A stretch of 7,548 nucleotides of DNA, taken from NCBI GenBank assembly GCA_052139595.1, contig JBKQWK010000170.1, positions 1-7,548 of the forward strand, written 5' to 3'. Each line of letters starts with the position of its first letter. Within the stretch, counting starts at the first letter, position 1. Shown here one piece after another: positions 1 to 5,871 of this stretch. Source of the DNA: JBKQWK01 sp052139595. GTDB taxonomy: Bacteria; Actinomycetota; Thermoleophilia; UBA2241. The notes beneath the pieces were generated by a model that did no database searches, was not told where the DNA came from, and saw nothing but the letters and a program-made list of their open reading frames with translations. The position numbers and the translations under genes were made by a program.

Positions 1-65
1 GGCTTTGCCTCGCCGTCGGCGCCCTTTTCTACCTGGAAGACACGCTCAGAGCAACTCCGACGCGC

Positions 66-1172
66 CTACCGCTGCCAGGCTTCGCCGCTGAACACCGCCC
101 ACAGCGTGCGACCGGCAACAATCAACCAGAAAAGAGCCAAGACTACGAACAGGACTCCAGCAGTGCCCTCGAGCCAGTTGGTATTCCACGCTCGCGCCAG
201 ACCGAGTGTGGCGGCCGTGTAGGCACCGATGGGGAAGGTGAAGGCCCACCAACCCTGCCCATACGGTAGCGGGCCTTGGCGCAGGTAACGAATGAGCAGC
301 AGTGTCGCCGACACGAGTGCCCACAGACCGAAGCCCCAGAGCATCGTTGCACCGAGCATGAGGACAGCTCCAACTGCGGGAGCTGCCGGGCCAAGGTAAG
401 GCGTGCTGGCGTGAGCGAGGTTGAGCAGAACGAGACTGCCGGCGCCGACAGGTCCAAGCATTATCCAGATTGACGGTGCCAGCGCTGCTCCCGGCAGTGG
501 GTGCAATACCAGACGATCATGCAGCATGGTGAGGATGAGGATGAAGAGCAGCAGCCCCATGCCGAAGAAGGCATAGGCGAGAGCCAGCACAATGCGGCCG
601 TCGGAAGGAGCAAGGTGTGGCAGCAGCGGGATCAGAGCCATCGGCACAATGATGTTCACAACTGGCGGGATCGACCAGCCGCCGTTAACCGCTTGCGCGT
701 CAATCTCGCCGGTGAAGAGCTCATAGGCAAAGGTGACGCTGATGATGAAAGAAAATGCCCCGCCAAGCACAGCCAGCGTGGCGATGATCGATTCGAGCGA
801 ACCGACGGGCAGAATCGCCGGGCCAATTTGACTCATGATAATCGCGATGACGAGCAAACCGCCAGGAAGAGTGCCGTAGAGCGGACCCAGCACCGGGTGC
901 CGCAAATCAGCGAGGGCGGCATCGGCGTGGGCAATCCAGCGAGCTGCGTAGGCAAAGAAAAGAATCGCGGCGAGGCCTATCGCGGCCCACGCCAGCACTT
1001 CGCCAGCATCGTGACCGGTGGTACGCAGTGAGGCAATGTTGCCTGGGTTTTGGTATGCCGTAATGGCGAGGATGCCGGTGCCCATCACACCGCCAAACCA
1101 GCCGGGATGCAAACCTCGCAGCCGGGAAGAGCGAAAACCACCGGGCTCTGAAACACCAGCTGATGTGGACAT
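66..1172 (-). CDS. TDT/SLAC1-family (TehA-like) membrane transporter
   Basis: This 368-residue, very hydrophobic protein has about ten predicted membrane segments. It resembles the tellurite-resistance/dicarboxylate transporter (TDT) family, which includes TehA, Mae1, Ssu1 and the SLAC1 anion channels. The N-terminal HPGWFGGVMGTG stretch fits the conserved first helix of the family, and the length is normal. Family members move anions such as C4-dicarboxylates, sulfite, nitrate or chloride across the inner membrane; the substrate here cannot be read from the sequence. The ATG at 1172 is preceded by an AGAGGAG ribosome site (plus-strand 1180-1186) with 7 nt spacing, which supports this start. 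The gene lies downstream of, and in the same direction as, the DUF169 operon, but 261 bp and a strong hairpin separate them. It is therefore probably transcribed on its own. I saw no convincing promoter in the gap. Membership of the family is likely; specificity is unknown. Confidence 0.85.
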   Translation of the reverse strand: MSTSAGVSEPGGFRSSRLRGLHPGWFGGVMGTGILAITAYQNPGNIASLRTTGHDAGEVLAWAAIGLAAILFFAYAARWIAHADAALADLRHPVLGPLYGTLPGGLLVIAIIMSQIGPAILPVGSLESIIATLAVLGGAFSFIISVTFAYELFTGEIDAQAVNGGWSIPPVVNIIVPMALIPLLPHLAPSDGRIVLALAYAFFGMGLLLFILILTMLHDRLVLHPLPGAALAPSIWIMLGPVGAGSLVLLNLAHASTPYLGPAAPAVGAVLMLGATMLWGFGLWALVSATLLLIRYLRQGPLPYGQGWWAFTFPIGAYTAATLGLARAWNTNWLEGTAGVLFVVLALFWLIVAGRTLWAVFSGEAWQR

Positions 1173-1378
1173 GATGAATCTCCTCTGTCGATGATCGAAC
1201 CGACTCTCCAGACCATGGATCGGCGAGTCCCTAACATATCTAGTTCAGTTTATGACAAGTCTCGGCTATATCGAAACCCAGACGTTCATAATTTCTAGAC
1301 GGGACGTCGCCCCGGGGAGACTCAACGAGAGATAGTCCACTGCCCACTCTGCTCAAGCGTGCCTGCGAACGCGACCGC

Positions 1379-1414
1379 CTCTGCCCGGCAAACGGCTTCG
1401 TTCGTCGGGCAGAG
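1379..1414 (-). terminator. Strong stem-loop after the DUF169 operon
   Basis: CTCTGCCCG (1379-1387) pairs perfectly with CGGGCAGAG (1406-1414). Inside this 9-bp stem, a 3/3 internal loop leads to a second stem, AACG/CGTT, closed by a GCTT loop. The hairpin starts about 20 nt beyond the DUF169 stop codon at 1434, where a transcript terminator or 3'-end stabiliser is expected. No T-run follows on the minus strand, so it is not a classic intrinsic terminator, although GC-rich bacteria often use such hairpins. The rest of 1173-1433 holds nothing else I can identify. Confidence 0.5.
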
Positions 1415-1433
1415 AGTACCGGCTGCGCCGTAG

Positions 1434-2192
1434 TCACTCGCCGGCGAGCTTGTGATAGACCGCTTTGCTGCGCACACGCGGAATTGACTTGGCAGCCAGG
1501 TATTCGAGTTTGTCTACCAGAGCTGCAAGTTGACTGCCAGGAAAGCCAACCACGGTCTCGTCGGGAGCGAGGTCAGTGGCCTCGCGACAGCCGTAGCAGC
1601 CAAGCGTGTAGTTCAGACGTTGCTCAAGGTACGGGATGATCGTGACATCAACACAGGTCGCCTGTAAGACAGCCGTGTCGCCCTTGCGCCGTTCGCCGCC
1701 GTGCACGTTCAGATCGGCAAGCAGCAGCCACATGAGTTGTTCCGGCGACCCTTCGACGACAACGACATCGGGCAGCACCGTGGCCTTGGCCAGCGGGCAG
1801 CAGACGATGCGCTCGACGCGGCCCGGTTCGAGCCGCGGCATGGCGGCAAACATGCGCGCACCGGCAGCCGCGTTATCGACGATACCAAACCCGACCAACC
1901 CTTTGCCCGACTGTAGACCGGGCGTCAGCGGCCGCAGGCCGAAGGCAGCTGCCGCCGCCGGGCAGGCACAGCCCTCGCCATCGAGGCTGACGCACTCGCC
2001 GTGACGGGCCTTCATGAGCGCCTGGCAAAAACGATGGTCGTTGAGCGGCTGGGCAGCGGCAGAGGCAGCGTCGGGTTCACGATCCGGCTATAGCCACACA
2101 CCAACGGCTTCCGTCTCCAGTCCGATGAGTTCGCCCAACCGAGTGGCCAGTTCAGCCACGGTCGGCGCGTCAGCGGTAGGCAGTATAGTCAT
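1434..2192 (-). pseudogene. DUF169 family protein, frame interrupted by TAG
   Basis: Read from the ATG at 2192, the frame encodes a DUF169-type protein of 252 codons, one of which is TAG (codon 35, plus-strand 2088-2090). Family-like sequence lies on both sides of the TAG. Before it comes a segment ending EAVGVWL. After it comes PDREPDA, then FCQALMKARHGE and the Cys-rich GEGCACPAAAAAFGL. Later features are CCPLAKA, a VVVVEGSPEQLMWLL strand-helix and YGCREATDL. Without readthrough, the open part runs 1434-2015 (193 residues from an internal ATG), lacking the N-terminus. The start at 2192 lies 12 nt after the ferredoxin stop and follows a GAGAGAG-type ribosome site, which supports it as the original start. 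DUF169 proteins have no settled function; their conserved Cys residues suggest metal or cofactor binding. The TAG may be a recent nonsense mutation (TAY to TAG is one step), a sequencing error or a readthrough codon. The rest of the gene looks undamaged. Confidence 0.75.
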
Positions 2193-2204
2193 GAACGCTC
2201 TCTC

Positions 2205-2534
2205 TTACTCTTCGCTTTTGGCGGAGCTTGGCGACGGGATCTTGCCCTCGGCGATCAAAGCATCTTTGACGGCCGGCCAAATCTTGTGGTTACGGTAGAA
2301 CTTGCGTAGATCGGCGAGTGGCGGAAAGCTGATCGCATTGCCCTGGCAGAGGTTCGCACAGCTGGTGCAGCCGGTCACGCAATCGTAGTAACGACCGACC
2401 ACAGCCTTGCCATCCGCCCAGTCGAAAACCTTCTTGCCGCAGTTCATGCACATGCCACAGCCAATGCACTTCTGGGGATCAATGGTTGGTCCCCACTCGA
2501 TCTCTCGGCGCTCAACGCCAGCGAACCAGGGCAT
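2205..2534 (-). CDS. Dicluster 4Fe-4S ferredoxin-like protein
   Basis: This 109-residue protein has two Cys clusters that should bind two [4Fe-4S] centres. The first is CIGCGMCMNC (Cys 23, 26, 29, 32) and the second CVTGCTSCANLC (Cys 52, 56, 59, 63). The spacing is not the textbook CxxCxxCxxxCP: the first motif ends CxxC, the second begins CxxxC, and Gln replaces the usual Pro after the last Cys. It is presumably a soluble electron carrier, and the tail of about 45 residues carries no recognisable domain. I place the start at the ATG at 2534 because AAAGGAG (plus-strand 2543-2549) lies 8 nt upstream; the GTG at 2540 is only 2 nt from that site. The gene overlaps the end of the Cys-rich gene by 23 nt and ends 12 nt before the DUF169 start, so the three are almost certainly co-transcribed. 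The partner is unknown, with the DUF169 protein the obvious candidate. Confidence 0.88.
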   Translation of the reverse strand: MPWFAGVERREIEWGPTIDPQKCIGCGMCMNCGKKVFDWADGKAVVGRYYDCVTGCTSCANLCQGNAISFPPLADLRKFYRNHKIWPAVKDALIAEGKIPSPSSAKSEE

Positions 2535-2697
2535 GGCCACACTCCTTTGGGTTGCGGATCATCAATCGATCACGCGTCGCCTCGTCGACCGGCAGCGATT
2601 TGACCGCAGCACGCGTGTCCTCCGCCGGCGGGCAGCACTCGTTGCAGCTATCACCATCGGTGCAGATCGTCACTGCTTGTTTGGCCGTCGTTATCAT
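2512..2697 (-). CDS. Small Cys-rich protein, first gene of the divergent operon
   Basis: I do not recognise this 61-residue protein. It has five Cys: 12, 18, 21 and 22 in ICTDGDSCNECCPP, and 53 in KECGH. The C-x5-C-x2-CC arrangement could bind a thiophilic metal such as As(III) or an iron-sulfur cluster; that is inference. Coding is supported by context. It starts with ATG 9 nt after a TATCGT -10 element, exactly as arsR does on the other strand, and it overlaps the downstream ferredoxin gene by 23 nt, a sign of translational coupling. There is no ribosome site before the ATG, so translation would be leaderless or nearly so. The promoter overlaps a copy of the motif also found at arsR and arsD, so it is probably controlled by ArsR. 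It might instead be only a leader peptide for the ferredoxin and DUF169 genes. Confidence 0.6.
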   Translation of the reverse strand: MITTAKQAVTICTDGDSCNECCPPAEDTRAAVKSLPVDEATRDRLMIRNPKECGHALVRWR

Positions 2698-2712
2698 CGT
2701 CTATCGACGATA
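2696..2712. promoter_or_regulatory. ArsR operator-like site 1
   Basis: ATCGTCTATCGACGATA contains the hyphenated palindrome TATCG-A-CGATA and lies within a longer imperfect dyad, 2691-2713. The same 17-bp sequence, with one base changed at the centre, recurs at 3299-3315, and a related version overlaps the arsR promoter. It covers the -10 box and start codon of the Cys-rich gene, so a bound repressor would block transcription. That ArsR is the binder is inferred from the site's repetition around the arsR gene. Confidence 0.65.
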
Positions 2713-2735
2713 ACCGACAATGACTGCGCCGTCAA
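2707..2735 (-). promoter_or_regulatory. Promoter of the Cys-rich/ferredoxin/DUF169 operon
   Basis: On the minus strand, TTGACG (2735-2730) is followed after 17 bp by TATCGT (2712-2707). The ATG of the Cys-rich gene lies 9 nt beyond the -10 box. The -35 matches TTGACA at five of six positions and the -10 matches TATAAT at four of six. Transcription should start at or within a few bases of the ATG, giving a leaderless mRNA. The -10 box lies inside an operator-like repeat. Confidence 0.65.
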
Positions 2736-2859
2736 GGAGCCGCAGTGCCTCTCCATCAAAAGAGGGGCCGGCCGTCGAGCGGTAACGTTTGCCCTGCCCA
2801 TCGGGCCGCGGGCTCGATGGTGAAGAACGCTCATCTCTCTATGGCGGGTGGGCGATCAT

Positions 2860-2871
2860 CCCCGGCCGGGG
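2860..2871. repeat. 12-bp GC palindrome between the divergent promoters
   Basis: CCCCGGCCGGGG is a perfect 12-bp palindrome in the 238-bp gap between the two divergent start codons, about 27 bp upstream of the arsR -35 box. It might bind a regulator or be a chance product of high GC. Apart from the promoters, operators and this palindrome, the gap holds no gene I can support. Confidence 0.3.
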
Positions 2872-2897
2872 TGTCGTCCCCCAGATCTACCTGTCTG

Positions 2898-2926
2898 TTG
2901 ACACGTCGCCGTACATCGCCTATCGT
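2898..2926 (+). promoter_or_regulatory. arsR promoter
   Basis: TTGACA (2898-2903), a perfect -35, is followed after 17 bp by TATCGT (2921-2926), and the arsR ATG begins 9 nt later at 2936. The layout is identical to that of the divergent operon's promoter. Initiation about 7 nt past the -10 box falls almost on the ATG, and no ribosome site fits in between, so the arsR transcript is probably leaderless. Confidence 0.75.
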
Positions 2927-2930
2927 CTAT
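2915..2930. promoter_or_regulatory. ArsR operator-like site 2 at the arsR promoter
   Basis: ATCGCCTATCGTCTAT is a diverged copy of the motif at 2696-2712 and 3299-3315, keeping the ATCG-n-CTATCG core. It overlaps the -10 box, as expected for autorepression by ArsR. Outer arms CATCG (2914-2918) and CGATG (2934-2938) form an additional dyad around it. Confidence 0.55.
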
Positions 2931-2935
2931 TTACG

Positions 2936-3277
2936 ATGAGCGCACTGGACGATAGCGCATGCTGTCCGTATGCCCGGGCAGAAGACGATCTCGGCCCCGT
3001 CGAGGGGCCCGAAGCCGATGCGGAGCTCGCGATGCTCGCCAAGGCCATCGCGCACCCTGCACGGATCGAGATCCTGCGCATCCTCGTGCGCAAAAACACC
3101 TGTATCTGCGGTGCCATCGTCGATGAGCTGCCCCTGGCGCAGTCCACCGTCTCCCAGCACCTCAAGATCCTTAAGGACGCCGGGCTGCTCCGCGGCGAGG
3201 TCGACGGGCCGCGGATCAGCTACTGCATCGAGCCGCTCACCCTCAAGCACCTCAAGGATCTTGTCGGTACTCTGTGA
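2936..3277 (+). CDS. arsR: ArsR-family metalloid-responsive repressor
   Basis: This 113-residue ArsR/SmtB-type winged-helix repressor has the usual family length. After a short N-terminal arm come the AKAIAHPARIEILRIL helix and the recognition region STVSQHLKILKDAGLL, followed by the wing GEVDGPRISYCIEP. Candidate inducer-binding residues are the pair Cys9-Cys10 in the arm and Cys56 and Cys58 in KNTCICGAI. The E. coli ELCVCDL site is not copied exactly. An N-terminal Cys pair plus a Cys near 55 recalls the Corynebacterium glutamicum ArsR type, where the site bridges subunits; the comparison is inference. I chose the ATG at 2936 because it sits 9 nt after the -10 box and gives normal length. 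A longer frame from 2789 would place the promoter inside the gene and adds unrelated residues. It heads arsR-arsD-arsA and likely controls the divergent operon too. Confidence 0.95.
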   Translation: MSALDDSACCPYARAEDDLGPVEGPEADAELAMLAKAIAHPARIEILRILVRKNTCICGAIVDELPLAQSTVSQHLKILKDAGLLRGEVDGPRISYCIEPLTLKHLKDLVGTL

Positions 3278-3298
3278 AGGTTTTTTTGTGATCAAAAC

Positions 3299-3315
3299 AT
3301 CGTCTATCGTCGATA
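3299..3315. promoter_or_regulatory. ArsR operator-like site 3, upstream of arsD
   Basis: ATCGTCTATCGTCGATA lies in the 54-nt gap between arsR and arsD. It matches site 1 in 16 of 17 bases and contains TATCG-T-CGATA. It includes a TATCGT hexamer (3305-3310) that could serve as a -10 box, but the sequence 17 bp upstream is a T-run rather than a good -35. It may therefore be an internal operator, a weak promoter or both. An AAAGGA ribosome site (3320-3325) follows, 6 nt before the arsD GTG. Confidence 0.6.
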
Positions 3316-3331
3316 CACGAAAGGAATCATC

Positions 3332-3919
3332 GTGACAACTGTTCAAGTCTTCGACCCGCCCATGTGCTGCTCCACCGGTATCTGCGGCCCCTCCGTCGAC
3401 CCGCGGCTCGTGCGCTTCGCCGCCGACCTCGACTGGCTGCACAGCCAGGGCATCAGCGTCGAGCGCTTCAACCTCTCGCAGCAGACCGGCGCGTTCGCCA
3501 AGGACGACGCCGTACGATCGGCCCTCGAGAAGGAGGGCGAGACGGCGTTGCCGTTGGTGAAGGTCGACGGCGAGGTCAAGAGCGGCGGCGTGTACCCGTC
3601 GCGTGATGCGCTGGCCACCTGGGCCGGCCTGGAGGCGCCGACCCCAAGCCTCTTCACGGATGCCGTCGCCGAGCTGGTCGCCATCGCCGCCGCCATCGCC
3701 GCCAACTGCGATCCCTGCTTCAAGTTCCATTACGACAGGGCGCGCAAGCTGGGCGTCTCGCGCGACGACATGTGGGCCGCGGTCAAGCTCGCCCAGAACG
3801 TCAAGGACGCTCCCGCCAGGGCGATGCTCGACCTCGCCGAGCGCTACCTGCGTCAAGGCGCATCCCCGGCCGCGGCGTCGGCCGAGGCGGCCGCCACGAA
3901 GAGCGGAGGCTGCTGCTGA
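3332..3919 (+). CDS. arsD: ArsD metallochaperone fused to an AhpD/CMD-like domain
   Basis: Residues 1 to about 100 form a complete ArsD domain, the chaperone that binds As(III)/Sb(III) and passes it to ArsA. Cys12, Cys13 and Cys18 in MCCSTGICG occupy exactly the positions used by E. coli ArsD. Residues from about 105 form a carboxymuconolactone-decarboxylase/AhpD-like helical domain with the redox motif CDPCFKFH (Cys126, Cys129, His133), Glu114 upstream, and a typical continuation from ARKLGVS to AERYL. A linker of Ala-rich sequence ends in a terminal GGCC (Cys194-195), reminiscent of the C-terminal Cys pairs of ArsD. Classic ArsD has about 120 residues, so at 195 this is an enlarged form. 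The CxxC pair could reduce the metalloid or recycle the chaperone thiols; this is inference. The start is the GTG at 3332, preceded by AAAGGA 6 nt away. The stop overlaps the arsA ATG by one base (TGATG), implying translational coupling. Confidence 0.9.
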   Translation: MTTVQVFDPPMCCSTGICGPSVDPRLVRFAADLDWLHSQGISVERFNLSQQTGAFAKDDAVRSALEKEGETALPLVKVDGEVKSGGVYPSRDALATWAGLEAPTPSLFTDAVAELVAIAAAIAANCDPCFKFHYDRARKLGVSRDDMWAAVKLAQNVKDAPARAMLDLAERYLRQGASPAAASAEAAATKSGGCC

Positions 3920-5709
3920 TGGGAGCGACAATGCCCACACTCATCCCAGAGCCGACGCGCATCCTCTTCTTCACTGGCAAGGGCGGCGTGGGCAAAACTT
4001 CGGCGGCCTGCGCCATCGCTATCGGCCTCGCCGACGCCGGCAAGCGTGTTCTGCTTGTCAGCACTGATCCGGCGTCCAACCTCGACGAGGTCCTCGGCGC
4101 CAGACTGACGGCGGAGCCCAAAGCGGTGCCCAACGTACCCGGCCTCTTCGCCCTGAACATCGACCCCGAAGAGGCGGCCCGCGCCTACCGGGAGCGAGTC
4201 GTCAGTCCCTATCGCGGCGTGCTGCCGGCGGCCGCGGTCGCCAGCATCGAAGAACAGCTCTCTGGCGCCTGCACGCTGGAGATCGCCGCCTTTGACGAGT
4301 TCACCAAGCTGCTCGGCGACGCCGACGTCACCCGCGAGTACGACCACGTGATCTTCGACACGGCGCCCACCGGTCACACGCTGCGCCTGCTCGAGCTGCC
4401 GGCGGCCTGGTCGAGCTTCATCGAGACCAACGTCGGCGGCACATCGTGCCTCGGCCCGCTCGCGGGGCTGCAGGCGCAGCAGGCGCTGTACGCTGCGTCG
4501 CACGCGGCGCTGCGCGACGCAGCCCAGACCACGCTCGTGCTGGTAGCCCGCCCCGAGGGACCGTCGCTCACCGAAGCGGAGCGCACGCGCGCCGAGCTCG
4601 GCCAGCTGGGCATCGAGAACGTGCGCCTGATCCTCAACGGCGTGTTCCGCGCCGCCGACACGAGCGATGCCACGGGCGTCGCCATGGAGGCCCGGGGAAG
4701 GGCCTCGCTCGAGGCAATGTCCGAGGGTCTCCGCGCGCTGCCCCGCGTCGACGTCCCGCTGCTGCCGTACGAGCTCGTCGGCGTCGAAGCGCTGCGTAGC
4801 ATGGGCGCCGACCCGTCCGGCACAGCGCCGGCCGGCCCAGCACCGGCTGAACTCGCAGCCGCGAGCGCGATTGACGGGGACACCCTCGAAGCGCTCGGCG
4901 AGGAGATCGCGGCGCGCGGCAAAGGCGTGGTGATGACCATGGGCAAAGGCGGCGTCGGCAAGACGACGGTGGCGGCGCGCATCGCCACCCAGCTTGCACG
5001 GCAGGGCCACGCGGTGACGCTGACGACCACGGACCCGGCCGCCCACGTCGAGGCGGCGGCCCGCGAGCGACTACCCAACCTGACCGTGACGCGCATCGAC
5101 CCGGAGCTCGAAACGCGCCGGTACACGGAGGACGTCCTCGCCACGGCTGGCGACGGACTCGATGCCCAGGGCCGCGCCCTGCTCGAAGAGGACCTGCGCT
5201 CGCCGTGCACCGAGGAGATCGCCGTCTTCCGCGCCTTCGCCGCTACCGTCGCTGAAGGTGAAGGGCAGTTCGTCGTCATCGACACGGCGCCCACCGGGCA
5301 CACGCTGCTCCTGCTCGACGCCGCCGAGGTCTATCACCGCGAAGTGCTACGCAAGGCCGACGGCAGCCCCGAAGCCGTGCAGCGCCTCTTGCCTCGCCTG
5401 CGCGACCCGGGCTACACGCAGGTCCTGCTGGTCACACTCTCGGAGGCGACGCCGATCCACGAAGCGATGCAGCTCGAGCGTGACCTTGCACGGGCCGGCA
5501 TCGCACCGTTCGCCTGGGTGGTCAACCAATGCCTGACGCCTCTCGACGTGACGGACCCCGTGCTGCGCTCCCGCCGGGCTCTTGAGTCCAGGTATCTGCA
5601 GGAGATCGCGGTCCACGCCCAGCGCACCGTGCTGGAGCCATGGACGGACGAGCAGGGCTCCAAAGACCCACTTCCATCGCTCGCACCCGGCCTCAGTACA
5701 GCCTTATGA
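3919..5709 (+). CDS. arsA: ArsA arsenite/antimonite-stimulated ATPase
   Basis: This 596-residue protein is a full-length two-halved ArsA (E. coli: 583). It is the soluble ATPase that receives As(III)/Sb(III) from ArsD and drives an ArsB-type pump at the membrane. P-loops GKGGVGKT occur at 20-27 (A1) and 342-349 (A2). Each half has the signal-transduction motif DTAPTGHTL. The metal-site Cys are Cys118 (SGACTLEI), Cys177 (TSCLGPL) and Cys430 (SPCTEEI); the first two are 59 residues apart, as are Cys113 and Cys172 of E. coli ArsA. Nothing essential is missing, so it should be active. The ATG at 3919 overlaps the arsD stop; a second ATG at 3931 is possible. Extending upstream to 3772 would run back through arsD and adds no ArsA sequence. 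No pump gene follows: the next gene is a DGC-domain remnant. Confidence 0.95.
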   Translation: MGATMPTLIPEPTRILFFTGKGGVGKTSAACAIAIGLADAGKRVLLVSTDPASNLDEVLGARLTAEPKAVPNVPGLFALNIDPEEAARAYRERVVSPYRGVLPAAAVASIEEQLSGACTLEIAAFDEFTKLLGDADVTREYDHVIFDTAPTGHTLRLLELPAAWSSFIETNVGGTSCLGPLAGLQAQQALYAASHAALRDAAQTTLVLVARPEGPSLTEAERTRAELGQLGIENVRLILNGVFRAADTSDATGVAMEARGRASLEAMSEGLRALPRVDVPLLPYELVGVEALRSMGADPSGTAPAGPAPAELAAASAIDGDTLEALGEEIAARGKGVVMTMGKGGVGKTTVAARIATQLARQGHAVTLTTTDPAAHVEAAARERLPNLTVTRIDPELETRRYTEDVLATAGDGLDAQGRALLEEDLRSPCTEEIAVFRAFAATVAEGEGQFVVIDTAPTGHTLLLLDAAEVYHREVLRKADGSPEAVQRLLPRLRDPGYTQVLLVTLSEATPIHEAMQLERDLARAGIAPFAWVVNQCLTPLDVTDPVLRSRRALESRYLQEIAVHAQRTVLEPWTDEQGSKDPLPSLAPGLSTAL

Positions 5710-5871
5710 GGCATCTGACGAGTACCGCTTTTCTTCGCCCGGGCCCCCGAGCGGCTGCGAACGCGCCTCTGCTGCTCAGCCCTCGACCGGCCTTGATACG
5801 TGACTTTCTCAGCATCAACTCGGGCAGTGCCCACGGAAGAACCATCCATCCTCGAAGGAAGAGACCACGAA

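Noticed and set aside
3..268. Plus-strand frame entering from the left edge, beginning LAVGALFYLEDTL, like the tail of a membrane protein
   Set aside because: Only about 60 bases lie outside the TDT gene, and the frame would overlap that gene by some 200 bases on the opposite strand; too little to support a gene.
501..1031. Plus-strand open frame of 176 codons opposite the TDT gene
   Set aside because: Highly polar, Gln/Arg/Glu-rich antisense translation of membrane-segment codons; no ribosome site or family match.
2789..2935. Upstream extension of the arsR frame
   Set aside because: It would include the promoter and operator within the gene, and the added residues are not ArsR-like.
3279..3287. 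T-run after arsR as an intrinsic terminator
   Set aside because: The only nearby hairpin (CAAG/CTTG at about 3253) is a weak 4-bp stem lying too far upstream, so termination is not supported.
3772..3918. Upstream extension of the arsA frame
   Set aside because: It lies within arsD in another frame and encodes Arg-rich sequence; the ATG overlapping the arsD stop explains the start.
2927..3940. Long minus-strand open frame (337 codons) opposite arsR and arsD
   Set aside because: Shadow of two clearly recognised plus-strand genes in GC-rich DNA; its translation is Arg/Gly-rich and resembles no family.
3853..5303. Two long minus-strand open frames (397 and 309 codons) opposite arsA
   Set aside because: Low-complexity Arg/Ala/Ser-rich translations that mirror arsA codons; arsA itself has full motif support.
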